Assembly: GCA_002633025.1 (NCBI GenBank)
Contig: NMRB01001828.1
Location: 23,664-87,663 of the forward strand
Direction: 5' to 3'
DNA length: 64,000 nt
From: Notospermus geniculatus
Lineage: Eukaryota; Nemertea; Pilidiophora; Heteronemertea; Lineidae
The translations under genes and the position numbers were made by a program. Position 1 is the stretch's first letter; each line of letters starts with the position of its first letter. The notes beneath the pieces were generated by a model. The model did no database searches, was not told the DNA's origin, and worked only from the letters and a program-made list of their open reading frames with translations. Shown here piece by piece: positions 43,457-53,875 of the stretch.

Positions 43457-43575
43457 ATGAAGAAGTACGTTGCCCTCCTTGGAGCTGGGATGTTTTGTGT
43501 GGTGTGTCTTTCAATGTATATGATGCTATGGAATCATCAACGTCGTGGCAGCCCAAGATGGGAGATATGGATGCG
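43457..43575 (+). CDS. MAN2A: Golgi alpha-mannosidase II-like, first coding exon (type II signal anchor)
   Basis: An ATG in the context GCCAAAATGA opens 39 codons plus two bases before a GCG|GTGAGTT donor. The peptide starts MKKYVALLGAGMFCVVCL, then SMYMMLWNHQRRGSPRW. It has a short basic cytosolic tail (residues 1-3), a hydrophobic anchor (about 4-25) and a basic polar stem. From memory, human MAN2A1 and MAN2A2 begin MKL.., followed by IFCVV..FSLYLML. The FCVV-x2-S-x-Y-x-ML pattern and its distance from the Met agree. MAN2A trims GlcNAcMan5GlcNAc2 in the medial Golgi during N-glycan maturation. The GH38 catalytic domain would lie in exons to the right, and none was found before 64000. Another type II Golgi enzyme is possible, because only the anchor is visible. 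Base context and donor quality support a real exon. Confidence 0.65.
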
Positions 43576-44290
43576 GTGAGTTATCTTTTGTTTATTGTTG
43601 GCCTAGGCCTATACCGTAGATGTAATGGATAAATAGTGTACCACCCGGCAGATTTTCGACTGTCCCCCAGAAAATATCGACCTTTTTACATGTACTTTTA
43701 CCTGTTTACATGATTTATTGAAAATTAAATGTTATATTTTTGTGTCAGGCCTATTTGTGGCCCGGTGAGTGCGTCTGACAGAACGGCATGGATGACGTCG
43801 TGGAATGGAACTGGAAGTCACATGGCACACAGTGTTGTGACGCCGTCACGTCATGCTGACGGGAGGACCATGGCGGAGTTTTGGAAAAGTCATTTGCACT
43901 TTCTTGGAACTTTGCCGGTCCCGTACGCGTCTGTGTGTACATTACACGCTATACTTCTTGTATGCTTGTGAACTATTAGACCGAAAACTCCTGTCTCCGA
44001 ACATAACAGAGTTATGATTCTACGACCGGATACATCAATACAAACTCCTATGGGGACTAGTGTAAACGAAAATTTGCATATCAATAGGGCGAACACGCTG
44101 CACTTTTATTGCGAATATCTCGAAAACCTACAGCGAAAATTGCTTTTAATACCAAATATTTGTAATGTTCATATAAAACAGTAGGTGACTGGACCATTTT
44201 GATTGTAATCTGACCAGAACACATTGGTTTAATTGCTTTTCTTCGGTGCGATCTTGCATCGCGCCGAACTTGGCTGCCATAATGTTTTGA

Positions 44291-44502
44291 TGACGTCACT
44301 TTCGGCGTTTGCCTCTGCTGTCATCGGAAATCGCCGAGTGTTTCCGATTGCTCAAACTGCGCCTTCTGCGCATGCGCAATGGTGAAAGTTTATTCCTCCA
44401 AGGGCGAAGAAACATCCGATAATTACGACCTTTCGAACCTTCAACTCCCAAGTGACCTTTCGCTCCGGAAGTCAACAAACCAATGTACAGGGATATGGCG
44501 GC
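44291..44502. promoter_or_regulatory. Promoter-like motif cluster (CRE, NRF1, ETS, CCAAT, YY1-like)
   Basis: TGACGTCA is at 44291-44298, the complete NRF1 palindrome TGCGCATGCGCA at 44367-44378, CCGGAAGT (ETS) at 44465-44472, CCAAT at 44480-44484 and ATGGCGGC (YY1-like) at 44495-44502. Together these form a typical housekeeping promoter set within about 210 bp of CpG-rich sequence. No convincing first coding exon was found on either strand. Short minus-strand reading (MAAKFGAMQDRTEEK from about 44282) and plus-strand reading (from 44379) are open but unrecognised. It could be a promoter for a non-coding or alternative transcript, or chance. Confidence 0.4.
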
Positions 44503-44662
44503 GTGTTTTCACTGTCCTTCAAACTTCGGATTTTAAACGCCTTACAAGTGGTCAGATTTTTTGGGCAACGGTAGGAGTGTCATCTAGAACATTGAAACTT
44601 CATGATAGGATACTTTTTAAATGATGTCCTGCTTCCAGAGCTTCACCAGCAGTGAAAACATT

Positions 44663-45007
44663 TACCGTATTTTTCGGACTATAAGGCGCAGCTTTTTTTC
44701 ATGAAGAAGGGTCTAAAATTGGGGGTGCGCCTTATAGGGTGGTGCGCCTTATCTGCAGATAGAGTCCGAAAATTTGATCAGAAGTGTCACAACAAGCTAA
44801 TTAGCTTGTCACAACAAGCTAATTAATCATACAACCAGGTCAGTTTGATGCATAACATTGCTGTGGTTCACCTGATGACTGCGTCTTATAGGGAGGTGCG
44901 TCTTATAGGGCAGTGCGTCTTATGTATGGATTTCGTCAAGGGTTTAGGGTGAAATTAGGGGGTGCGCCTTATAGTCAGGTGCGCCCTATAGTCGCGAAAA
45001 TACGGTA
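44663..45007. mobile_element. Element with TACCGTATTTTTCGG ends and GGTGCGCCTTATAG repeats
   Basis: ACCGTATTTTTCGGACTAT and ATAGTCGCGAAAATACGGT with TA outside. Inside are six or more GTGCG(C/T)CTTAT units and a short duplication CACAACAAGCTAATTA (44786, 44810). The ends are of a type widespread in animal genomes. Confidence 0.8.
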
Positions 45008-45402
45008 CCCCTTCTCAGACGGGAGAATTTCCTCCACACAACATGGAGTGCTGAATCACGACGTAGAATATCCCAAATATTCGAAGTCGTGAATTTCATG
45101 ACTAGTGAACTATAGGCAATTGTGAATATGACGGTAATGTGTATGTGGGATGCATACACTTAGTTTACTTGCAATCCGTGTTTGAGTAAAAAATACCCTG
45201 GAAAAACTTTGTAAACATAGGTACACTTTCAACTGAACATGTCTATAGTTTCACGTTGACAACCATGACAACAGGCCTACCGAGTGGGCCTAACTGACTC
45301 TGCAGAGTTGGTTGGTAAAACAATAGGTTAGGCCTTAATAGGGCCTAGGCCCCATCCATCAACTGCGTCTTTAGCCTTGTCCCAATCATGTCATTTTTTT
45401 AA

Positions 45403-45780
45403 TGTAAAGTTACTCGAAATCTCGAATTTTTGACGCAAAAAATCTGAGTTCTTTGAGTGACATTTTAGATAGGTGAAACTAAACATGAGAAAATTCTTTG
45501 GTTACTCTATCTACATTTATTTTAGAAACACAACGTTTCAACCAGTGTACCCTGGCCGTAGTCCTGTGTACAAGTGAATAGCACATGGGGAGAATCTGAC
45601 TAAAAGAATCTGACATGGGAAAAATCTGACTAACTGCACAAAAAATTGGGAAAATAAATAGGCTCGGGGGCCCTCGGGAACCGTCATAAGAAGGTGCCCC
45701 GAGCCTTATTTTCTCAATTCAGTGTGCAGTTAGTCAGATTTTTTGCATCGAAAATTCGAGATTTCGAGTCACTTTTCATA
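45403..45780. mobile_element. Foldback with AAGTTACTCGAAATCTCG ends (about 378 bp)
   Basis: 42-bp arms: TCGAAATCTCGAATTTTTG and CGAAAATTCGAGATTTCGAG. The core has its own hairpin GGCTCGGGGGCC / GCCCCGAGCC. Confidence 0.8.
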
Positions 45781-46104
45781 ACCCTTAACTCATAAACTGT
45801 ATGAATCTGACCCAAACTTGACAACCGCCTCCGTTCGGCACTTTCTCTCCTCTTCTCGCACACATTTGTAACATCGATTAGCCATCACGCACCGATGATT
45901 GGCTGAGGCTCTGAACTCCTCAGAAGCGGGAAAAATGTGACGGATTCAAACCAGGCTACATGTAGATCATGTAGATGGGTGTCAGGCCAGATAAGACTGG
46001 TGAGAATCAGATGTAGGCTCAGTCAGGCCACAGGTGTCTCATACGTCTGTTTGTACCTACATGTTTTTGGGGAAAGAGGGGCCGCGGAGTAGTTCTTGGG
46101 GCCG

Positions 46105-46238
46105 TTGGGCTTACTACTGTCCCCTGTGAAGAACTGAGCTGAGGAGCCACAGATGATTAATCCCGTATGGCCTGAGTTTCGAACCCGGGACCTGGCTGCT
46201 TACTGAGTGGACGTGATACACTTGGCTATCAAGCCTGC
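46105..46238 (-). mobile_element. SINE-A, head half
   Basis: GGCTTGATAGCCAAGTG..ATCACGTCC and GGTTCGAAACTC. An A box with one deleted base. Confidence 0.75.
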
Positions 46239-46573
46239 ATCTTGTCCAAACAAGGCCATCGACTGCGTCTTTAGCCTTGTCCCAGTCATGTCATCTTTTG
46301 CGTTAACTCATAAATTATCAATGAATCTGCCCCCGCCTCGGAGCCAATCAGAACTTGTGAACCAAGCCACCGTTCGGCACTTTCTCTTCTCTTCCCACAC
46401 ACATTTGTAACACGTATTTTGATTGGCACATCGATTAGCCTTCGCACACTCATGATGATTGGTTCAAGGCCTCCGAGCTCTCAGACGCGGGAAATGTTAT
46501 GGATTCAAACCAGGCTAGATGGGCGTCAGGCCAGCTGATAGACTGGTGAGAATCAGATGGCTATGAAAGGTCC

Positions 46574-46945
46574 TATAGACGTTTCCCACGTGACGTCATA
46601 GCTCAAAATCTCTGCCATTTTGGCCGTCAAATGACGCAACGTAACAGCATCAACACAGTGTTCAGCATCAACACAGTGTTCAGCATCAGTTTTAACGTTG
46701 TCGGCAGTCATCGGCCCTCTTCAGCAAGCCGTATGGACGATTCGCTTTGTTTTCAACACGGTTTTCACACCAGACGAACTACTTAATGTTCAGAAACTGT
46801 GAGAGGTAAAGTGATTTGTTGAGTTGTATGCTCCCAGTGGTCTGCACGGGCCGCTAAACTTTTGAACCGAGAAAAAATGGCAGCCTCCATGGCTTCATTT
46901 TGACGGCCAGTATGGCGGCCGTGTGACGTCAGTGGGAAACTTCTA
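46574..46945. mobile_element. Foldback TATAGACGTTTCCC..GTGACGTCA, copy 2
   Basis: Ends TATAGACGTTTCCCACGTGA and TGACGTCAGTGGGAAAC; inner TTTTGGCCGTCAAATGACGC. Includes CAACACAGTGTTCAGCAT twice at 46650-46690. 46946-47448 is plain AT-rich DNA. Confidence 0.75.
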
Positions 46946-47448
46946 TGTATATGAAAAGGTTGTCAATATCAGATAACCTTCAGTTCAAATTCAACCAGCA
47001 CCTTTGCCATCTTTAGATGACATTATAAAAATAAGAGGCAACCGTTTTAAGTTTCCACATTCAAATAGAAAGTTCTCATGGATAAAACCGGTTTTCCAAT
47101 GAGGCTTTTGTCGCTGAATTCAAATATATATCGCAGAAAATGAATTATTCAAAAGAAATTGATCTTAGATACATTTAAAATAGAGTAAGTGCATTCGGTT
47201 ATTTTCTGCTTAAAATATATCTTATTTGTTGGTTTATTTTTTACACGACGATGACGAAAGTGTTAATCTAGGTATTGTTGTTCAATTTGATCGAATTTCT
47301 GATTATCATCGTGTCAGGACATAACAATGAAGGAATTAAATTATTGAAGAGATTCGATATGTTGCTCTTAATTATTCAATGGAATGCTCTCACCACAAAG
47401 CCAACTTGGACCTCAATCTATTTTCGTTTCTTCAACTAACAAGTAAAG

Positions 47449-47490
47449 CCTAGCGTACATCGACCTTGCGACTGGAAGCAACTACTGGCA
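47449..47490 (+). repeat. Dispersed end 'GCCTAGCGTACATCG..CTTGCGACTGGAAGC'
   Basis: The same 40-bp sequence in reverse is at 52345-52388, 54250-54300 and 57870-57911; probably the terminus of a DNA element. 47685-47770 follows with A/T runs. Confidence 0.5.
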
Positions 47491-47797
47491 GGGTTTTCAA
47501 TTTCCAGGATGAGGGCATACCAGCTATTTTCAAGAGACCTATTTTGGGCGTATTTTTGCACGGCCGCGCCTGCCTTACGTGATGGCTACAGATGATATGA
47601 AGACATCTTAAAAGAAAAACAGCCCTATCATTGCAAAAATCATTGATTTCGTTCCCGTCATGCTCATATTTTAGACAGCGAAACGAAAAAAATTAATTTA
47701 AAAAAAATGTTCAAAATTTTTTTTTCAAAAAATATTTTTCCAAAAAAAATGTTAATTTGTTAAAAATTTTGGGCGTGGCTAATTTGGGCGCTTCCGT

Positions 47798-48084
47798 TTA
47801 AAGGACCACAGTATTGCTTCCCAATCCTGCGTTACACGTACCCGCGTTAAGGGGGAGACCTCTATTAACGACTTGGTAAACTACCGCATGCAACTAGTCT
47901 CGCGCAGCCAGCCGTTTCGTTCCGCAGTACTGCTACACAAACTTGTTCGATCCCAGCGGCTGGGTGACCGAGACTGTAATCATACATTCTCCAACACTGG
48001 GGCGAAAGGCATAACTACAGTATTGGAGCATGGTGCCGGTGGCGCCGGCTGTCGACAGAAAGATGCAATACAGTGGTCCTTTAA
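47798..48084. mobile_element. TTAA-flanked MITE (AGGACCACAGTATTGC), complete
   Basis: TTAA at 47798 and 48081; ends AGGACCACAGTATTGC and GCAATACAGTGGTCCT. Inside is TAGTCTCGCGCAGCCAGCC, the end motif of another family (18175). The 143-codon open frame here is element sequence. Confidence 0.85.
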
Positions 48085-48436
48085 CGGTAGCCCTACCTGG
48101 AAATTGAAAGCCCTGACTGGCAATGGTGACTACCTGGAACCAGCAGCAACTGATCTGATGCTAAAACAGGCCAATGTACACGCACCAGCAACGCTATTGC
48201 CGACCGTTGCCGCTAGTTCCAGCCAGTTGCTCATGTTCTACTCGTTGCCAACGGTTGCTTATAGTCGTCTTCAGTCGCTTCTGATGTACGCACGCTGGCA
48301 ATGAATTTCCTCATTTCTGGAGCATATACATTGTACTTGTCAATGTGAATGTTTATCACATAACTCCCCGAGTGGTCCGATCGGAAGACATCGACAATTT
48401 CCTTGTAGCATTCAGTACCATTGCCTGTCCGACGTG

Positions 48437-48731
48437 CGCCATGGTGGTCTAGTCGCTCAGGCCTCTGGCTAAGGATCATGACGTCCCACGTTCAAATCCC
48501 ACTGTTTGCGTGAGACTCTGGGCAGGCCTCCTTGCCAACCTTACCTCTCTCCACCCAGGTGTAAAATGGGTCTGAAAATAGGTCTGAAATGCTCCGACTG
48601 TAATACTGAATGAGCAGCTCATCTGAGTTCTACTGAAAGGTTTCAGGATAGACTAGGGTTTAGTGTAAAGTCAGGGATGATAACTTCTATCATAGTTGAT
48701 ATCAGATGATAAATCAAAACTTTAACTTTAT
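48437..48731 (+). mobile_element. SINE-B with a divergent tRNA head
   Basis: The head GCCATGGTGGTCTAGTCGCT, CTCTGGCTAAGGATC and B box GTTCAAATCCC differ clearly from the other three copies, while the body (CCACCCAGGTGTA, GAGCAGCTCATCTGAG) is the same. Tail AAACTTTAACTTTA. 48732-49077 has nothing recognised. Confidence 0.85.
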
Positions 48732-49077
48732 TTCTCATTTTATTTTAAGCCAAGCTGCTGAGGAAGACCAATAAATAACATCTGTTACATGTATCATGCA
48801 ACAAGTGTTATCAAACCCCTGCCATGTAATTGTTTTTGATATTAATTTCCATCCTAGGCATCATCAATCTCCTCTTATCCAAGATTGCCTCCGTCAAGTC
48901 CAGATATGGCAGGCCTGGATTGATACATTATTTTACATCTTATTAACTACCGGTACTGTTTTATGGGCAGGCCTGTGATCATTTGTGTGGCGGTCTAAGA
49001 AAACCGTCGTCGGATGTCACTGGATGGTCAACAAGGGCTGTCATTCGAGAGGTTGCGCAGCGGCCTGACTCCGACAT

Positions 49078-49453
49078 AAAGCGAATGGCTTGCGGGGTTT
49101 GTTTTGATTTTTGGTGGTACCTCCCATAGAGAGTGAACCTAGTCTCCAGGCAAAGCCGTGCTCCAGCATAGGCACAACCTGTGCAAATAATTATGTGAAC
49201 GTGCACCTTGGGACGAGGTTCATTAAAAATTTGTTAAAAATGGGTTAATGACAGTTTCAAATTCAGACGGTCAAAATGTACATTTTGTACTAGTTACATT
49301 TTGATTTCGAAGTGGTAGATTTTGCAGAATACGCCTCCGAAGTTTGGCTGTCTAATGCATTTCCCATTAAACTAAAATCCTTCTTTCGCCTTTTTCTCAA
49401 ACGGCGCTTGATTTGAGGACATGTCAACAAACCCCGCGAGCCATTCGCTTTAA
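49078..49453. mobile_element. Foldback AAGCGAATGGCTTGCGGGG
   Basis: AAAGCGAATGGCTTGCGGGG mirrors CCCCGCGAGCCATTCGCTTT; GGGACGAGGTTCA in the core. Confidence 0.75.
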
Positions 49454-49458
49454 CTACG

Positions 49459-49776
49459 AGACTGAATTGCAGTCCGCTATGGACATCCTTGATAAAAATG
49501 ATTTTATAGAAGTTTTCAATTCGTCAAACACCATAAATTGAAGGCAGAAAAATTTGACCTTATAAATAGGAAGTGCGGATAAATAATGAACATTGAAGTC
49601 ATAATCTTAGTCGTTATGACTTGAAACATGACTATAATATTTGCGATTTACGTGCACTTCTGATTACGAGTCAAAATCATGATTCTGCCACAAAGTTATG
49701 GCATTTTACGATTTGCCAACGTCTATCAAATTGTTTTTATCAAGGATGTCTACAGCGAACTGCAATTCATTCTGGA
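49459..49776. mobile_element. Foldback GACTGAATTGCAGTCCGC
   Basis: GACATCCTTGATAAAAATGA mirrors TTTTTATCAAGGATGTC; directly beside the previous element. Confidence 0.75.
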
Positions 49777-49884
49777 ACATTGTAGTTGAAGCCCGTAAGC
49801 TGCACAACCTATCTATTATCTGTGCCTTATCTGCTACTGTTTACCTGTTATACAAAGTACATTTTAGCTGTTAAGTCAACGGTA

Positions 49885-50128
49885 TAGGTGTCATCCGACT
49901 TTACACTTTAACCCCAGTCTATCCTGAAACCTTTCAGTAGAACTCAGATGAGCTGCTCATTCAGCGCTACAATCCGAGCATTTCCGACCGGTACCCATTT
50001 ATACACCTGGGTGGAGAGAGGCCAGTGAGGCAAAGAGACTTACCCAAAGTCTCCCGCCCAGTGGGATTCGAACCCGGGATCCTCTCACCGCTAGTCGGAG
50101 ACCCGAACCACTACGCCACCGAGGCTCC
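49885..50128 (-). mobile_element. SINE-B, full length
   Basis: Minus head GCCTCGGTGGCGTAGTGG (A box), B box GGGTTCGAATCCCAC; body complete. Confidence 0.9.
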
Positions 50129-50208
50129 TCATGTTGGAAAGCATTATAACCAGACCCCTGCCCTGATTTTCAGTAAAAAGAAAGTTCAATTCGGCCTGCC
50201 CAGGTGCC

Positions 50209-50345
50209 AGGAAATCGCGTTTCCAGAACTTTTACCCCCAAATTTTCGGGGCTTCGCACCTTCAGTGCTCAAGGAATGTGGGTTTGCCCATTCTATGCCC
50301 CCCCCCCATTCGGCAACTTCTGGATCCGCCACTGTGTGTGGGTTC
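50209..50345. repeat. Degenerate GGATCC-type repeat
   Basis: CCAAATTTTCGGGG, CCCCCCCCCATTCGG and TCTGGATCCGCCACTG; likely a worn relative of 60741-60904. Confidence 0.4.
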
Positions 50346-50417
50346 ACCAAGGCCATTAACACTTTCCTCAAATGCGACATCCGACGGGTTTTCCTATGCA
50401 GCCTCACATGCGAACCC

Positions 50418-50592
50418 TTCTAGCAAAAGTAGGCACTTGTCGCAACTGAGGAAAGGGTTAACAGCCTTACAACACAATAGCTGAAATGTACATCTCTGCA
50501 GGTTGACAATAGTTGTGGACAGCAATGATAATAGTTGAGTAAACTGATGACCAATGATGATCACCTGCAACAAGCGCCTACTTCTGCTGGAG
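50418..50592. mobile_element. CTCCAGCAAAAGCAGG foldback, uninterrupted copy
   Basis: 175 bp; TAGCAAAAGTAGGCACTTGT and ACAAGCGCCTACTTCTGCTG. Serves as the empty site for the two interrupted copies. Confidence 0.8.
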
Positions 50593-50644
50593 CGGTCACC
50601 TCTGTAATCCAGTGCACAGGTCTTTCCAACAAAGATGGCCGTCT

Positions 50645-50766
50645 AAGCCTAAGAATCCATTCACGCGATTTTCGTGCCGCGCGATGTCACATCCTTTGTC
50701 CACGACCAACGCGGCGGAAACAAACAATGCGACACTCGAAAATCGCGTGAATGGACAGCCAGCCTA
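50645..50766. mobile_element. Small foldback (CCATTCACGCGATTTTCG)
   Basis: Perfect 18-bp pairing with CGAAAATCGCGTGAATGG. 50767-51365 shows nothing recognised. Confidence 0.7.
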
Positions 50767-51365
50767 ACAGTCCTTATGTGAAACCTCCATGCCAACTGGC
50801 ACATTTTTACAGGTGAGGGTAGGCTTGGCCCGGATTTGGCTCGGTTAGCTTTTGTAGTGTATCCCACTTGAATTCAAATAGGCTCAGTCCAGGTCGAGCT
50901 CGGCACACTTCAACCGGGCTCTGTGAGGCATGGAAGTAAGGGGGCTTACCTGAGGACTTTTATTCTAAGGAGCAAATTTGTCCTCCCCGAGTCACCAGCA
51001 GGTTAATAAACTACCTGATTTAACACTGCAAACTCACTTTTTGATGATGTAAATGAATGAATCATCTCTTGTACATGTTATAAATTGTTTACTTCTAGTG
51101 AAGAGAATAGAGTAGATGTCTCATCTGAAATGTTCCAATAAATATTTCATTCCCAGCTCTTGAATGTGTCACTGATATTCTCATGTTATTCTCTAGTGAA
51201 GCTTGACACACCAAAATACCCATTAAACCCAAAAAATCCTGCCATGTTGAATGTGACAACACAGTGTAAAAGGATGTGAAATATGCATATTTTAAAGTTG
51301 AACCCCCTCTATCAGGACAAGTATCCAACATAGAGCACAAAAAACGACACACAAAACGATAATTT

Positions 51366-51547
51366 AAGTAAAGTCGTCTCCTAATTTTGCAAATCTTCGA
51401 CCCCAACCGGGGTCTACATTTACCTCTCAGGCACTTTCTAGTAGAGATCCCAGAGATCCCACTTCTGGGATCTCAACTAGAAAGTGCCTGAGGAAGACCC
51501 CAGTTGGGGTCGAAAATTAGCAAAATTTGGAGACGACTTTACTTTTA
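51366..51547. mobile_element. Foldback GAGGAAGACCCC..GGTCGAAAATTAGC, copy 2
   Basis: Arms from AAGTAAAGTCGTCTCC inward to GATCCCA; the right arm TCTCAACTAGAAAGTGCCTG matches the solo arm at 32410. Confidence 0.85.
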
Positions 51548-51576
51548 CTATCTATCAGGACAACAGGGTTGTGTTG

Positions 51577-51788
51577 TATTCCTCAGGGCCAAAGCCAAAG
51601 CATTATTGGCCCTCGTAAGTACGGAAGAGGCCATCTCAAGCTACTCATGTTCCTCACTTGGATGGGGTCTTTTACTTGCCCTTGTAAAGGCACAAGGTAC
51701 AAGGCACCACGGCTTACTGTCCCATGTGATGGATTGAAGAGCTAGGGATGATTAATCCCATATGGCCCGAGATTTGAACCCGGCAACA
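51577..51788 (-). mobile_element. SINE-A, head partly lost
   Basis: Tail hairpin to B box GGGTTCAAATCTCGGG; followed by unrelated sequence. Confidence 0.85.
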
Positions 51789-51893
51789 GCGACAAGGCGA
51801 CGGTGCGTACTTTGACCGTTTCTGGTGACTGATCAGTCACCTCCAGTTCCAGCTATAGATCCTCCCAGTCGCCAGTAGCTCAGTGGCGACTAC

Positions 51894-52332
51894 TCTCCAT
51901 TCCAGTTCCGATTGGCGCGAGGTTTATCAACGATAGCGCCGCAACGGCTGGGCCGATTTTGATGAAACATACGTCAATCGACTTGCCTTTCTTGGCGATA
52001 CAGCCATCATCACTGTCATTTTCCCAAAAAACGCGACAGAAAAAAGTTCCTTCACAAATCACAATTCGTGTTTACGGCCGAAATGGCGGCCATTTTGAAA
52101 GGACGCAATGCATCGCGCACGTGTAAATTGCACTGAACAGCATAGCGAAATGAAATGGGTTTTGAGAAAGGGATCCGTTATGCAGACCTTACACGAAAAA
52201 TGAAGATAGCAGAAAGATACCGGCAAGAAAGACAAGTTAAGTTAATTGATGTACATGTATGGTATGTTGAATTTGACCCAGCCGTTGCGGAGATATCGGC
52301 TGAAAACCTCGCGCTACTGGGATTTGGAATGA
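51894..52332. mobile_element. Foldback family FB-CATTCC, copy 3
   Basis: CTCTCCATTCCAGTTCCG to GGGATTTGGAATG; ATGGCGGCCATTTTGAAA centre. Confidence 0.8.
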
Positions 52333-52407
52333 ACTGTAGTTGTCTCCAGTCGCAAGTGTGATGTACCGGTATGCTAGGCTTTGGATTTAAAAGCCCTGTT
52401 CCCAGTA

Positions 52408-52556
52408 CAGCACTTTTTCCAGCGTGGTTTGCGGCGTGCGGAGGGGTTTTCACAGGGTTTTGGAGATCCTTCAATGGTTTAACAATATGAAGCACGTTAA
52501 TTATCCCAATGCCTGTGAAAAAACACGCCGCTCACCACAAACCACGCTGGGAAAGA
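52408..52556. mobile_element. Foldback CCAGCGTGGTTTGCGG
   Basis: TTCCAGCGTGGTTTGCGGCG mirrors the ACCACAAACCACGCTGGGAA region; GTTTTCACAGG / CCTGTGAAAA inside. Confidence 0.8.
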
Positions 52557-52732
52557 CTTTATGGAGTGAAAGCAGCAATTTACAATGTGGAGTGCCGACT
52601 CAACAACAAAGAAATTTTTTTCCAGAGGTTTGCGTAAAAACCGCCGCAGTTCCACACCCATAGACTTTATGCAACGTATCAAATTTGAATATTAGGGTAA
52701 ATAAACCGTGCTAATAAATGCACTTAATGTCA

Positions 52733-53432
52733 GTCGATAAACTGGCTTATGAGATCAAGTGATGTTAAACAAAGCCAGCATTACACAATGTTTCATGTTA
52801 CCTACTAAGTAGAGCTGCTTTTCTCCCATCGAGCGAGAATCTATTCCAGAAAGGCTCTGAAATATGAAAATGCCATCAGAAATTATAGCCGTGGTTACAC
52901 AACATAAAATCCCCAAATTTTTGCGGTCACACCGATGAATTGCCGGGCTTCAAGAAACCCGTGTCTGAAAAACATGGGTTTTTGAAACACGGCAAGCTCG
53001 CCGTGCTTTTCGAAATCCCTGTGTTTTCGTTAGTTCTTAGCCCGGCTACAGATGGTGCAGCCATTAAGTGACGTTGTTTTCGCGCCTCCAAAAATGTGTG
53101 CCAATACAGAAATGACCGAAGAATCAGTGCATGCAGGGCAACTTTAAACTACATGTACATTGTAGTAGTGTGACCTCTCGCTGGGCTTTTCGTACACACG
53201 GGTTTGACACGGGTCTGGAAAAACACGGGTATTTTCAACAGGTGTAACCGTAGCTAATGTCAGTCGATAAACTTTCTTATGAGATCAAGTGATGTTAAAC
53301 AAAGCTGGTATTACACAATGTTTCATGTTACCTGTTGTGGCTAAGTGGTGCTGTTTTCTCCTGTCAGTCATCGAGAATCTTTCAGGAAAGGCTCTGAAAT
53401 GAAAATGTGTATGCTATGAAAAATTATGATCG
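52733..53432 (+). repeat. Direct repeat pair around a hairpin-rich element
   Basis: 52733-52898 and 53256-53432 share AATGTCAGTCGATAAACT, GAGATCAAGTGATGTTAAAC and ACACAATGTTTCATGTTACC. The 360 bp between begin TAGCCGTGGTTACAC and end GTGTAACCGTAGCTA and contain repeated AAACACGGG/CCCGTG hairpins. Confidence 0.75.
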
Positions 53433-53499
53433 GGCTCCTTCCACATGTAAGCCACATCTACATGGAGCATTTCATCTCTAGTTAACTGTCTATACCGGG

Positions 53500-53596
53500 C
53501 CTTGTCTCGAGTTAAATTGTCTCGGGTCAAGATTGTCTCGGGTCAAGATTGTCTCGGGTCAAGATTGTCTCGGGTCAAGATTGTCTCGGGATAGTT
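53500..53596 (+). repeat. Minisatellite, 16-bp unit, about 6 copies
   Basis: Unit GTCTCGGGTCAAGATT; first and last copies vary. Confidence 0.95.
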
Positions 53597-53767
53597 TAAG
53601 ATAATCAGAGACAGAGTTGTTCGGAGACAGTGGTTGTGTCTGTCTGTCTCAAGAGTTATCTCCACCTGTAGCAGGCATTGCCAAGTCTGTAACAGCATGG
53701 CAACATGCCACAAAAAACGCCGACCATGACAACAACCTGCACGATATACATGTAAGGCAATCATTGC

Positions 53768-53875
53768 GTTGAGGTATGCTGTGACGTTCGGCTACTGAAA
53801 GTACACCCAGGGTATTGTTTTAGTGAAGATTGAGATCCTGGGTAATCTTTGTATATACCCAGGACGACATTTACC
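53768..53875 (+). mobile_element. Mutator-like element, right arm only
   Basis: TACACCCAGGGTATTGTTTT and ATACCCAGGACGACATTTAC match the right arm of 60028-60409. Confidence 0.7.

Larger units (their letters stand above)
45352..46560 (+). repeat. Segmental duplication, two copies
   Basis: 45352-45402 plus 45780-46020, and 46253-46560, share CTGCGTCTTTAGCCTTGTCC, CGTTCGGCACTTTCTC, GGATTCAAACCAGGCTA and GACTGGTGAGAATCAGATG. The first copy carries the MITE 45403-45780; the second shows the empty site. Confidence 0.8.

Noticed and set aside
44379-44624. Gene starting at the NRF1 motif (81 codons)
   Set aside because: No domain, no splice donor that keeps the frame, and no repeat of the pattern; the motif cluster is reported without a gene.
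47873-48304. 143-codon plus-strand open frame
   Set aside because: Its first half is the TTAA-flanked MITE, which is also present at 57911 with a changed frame.
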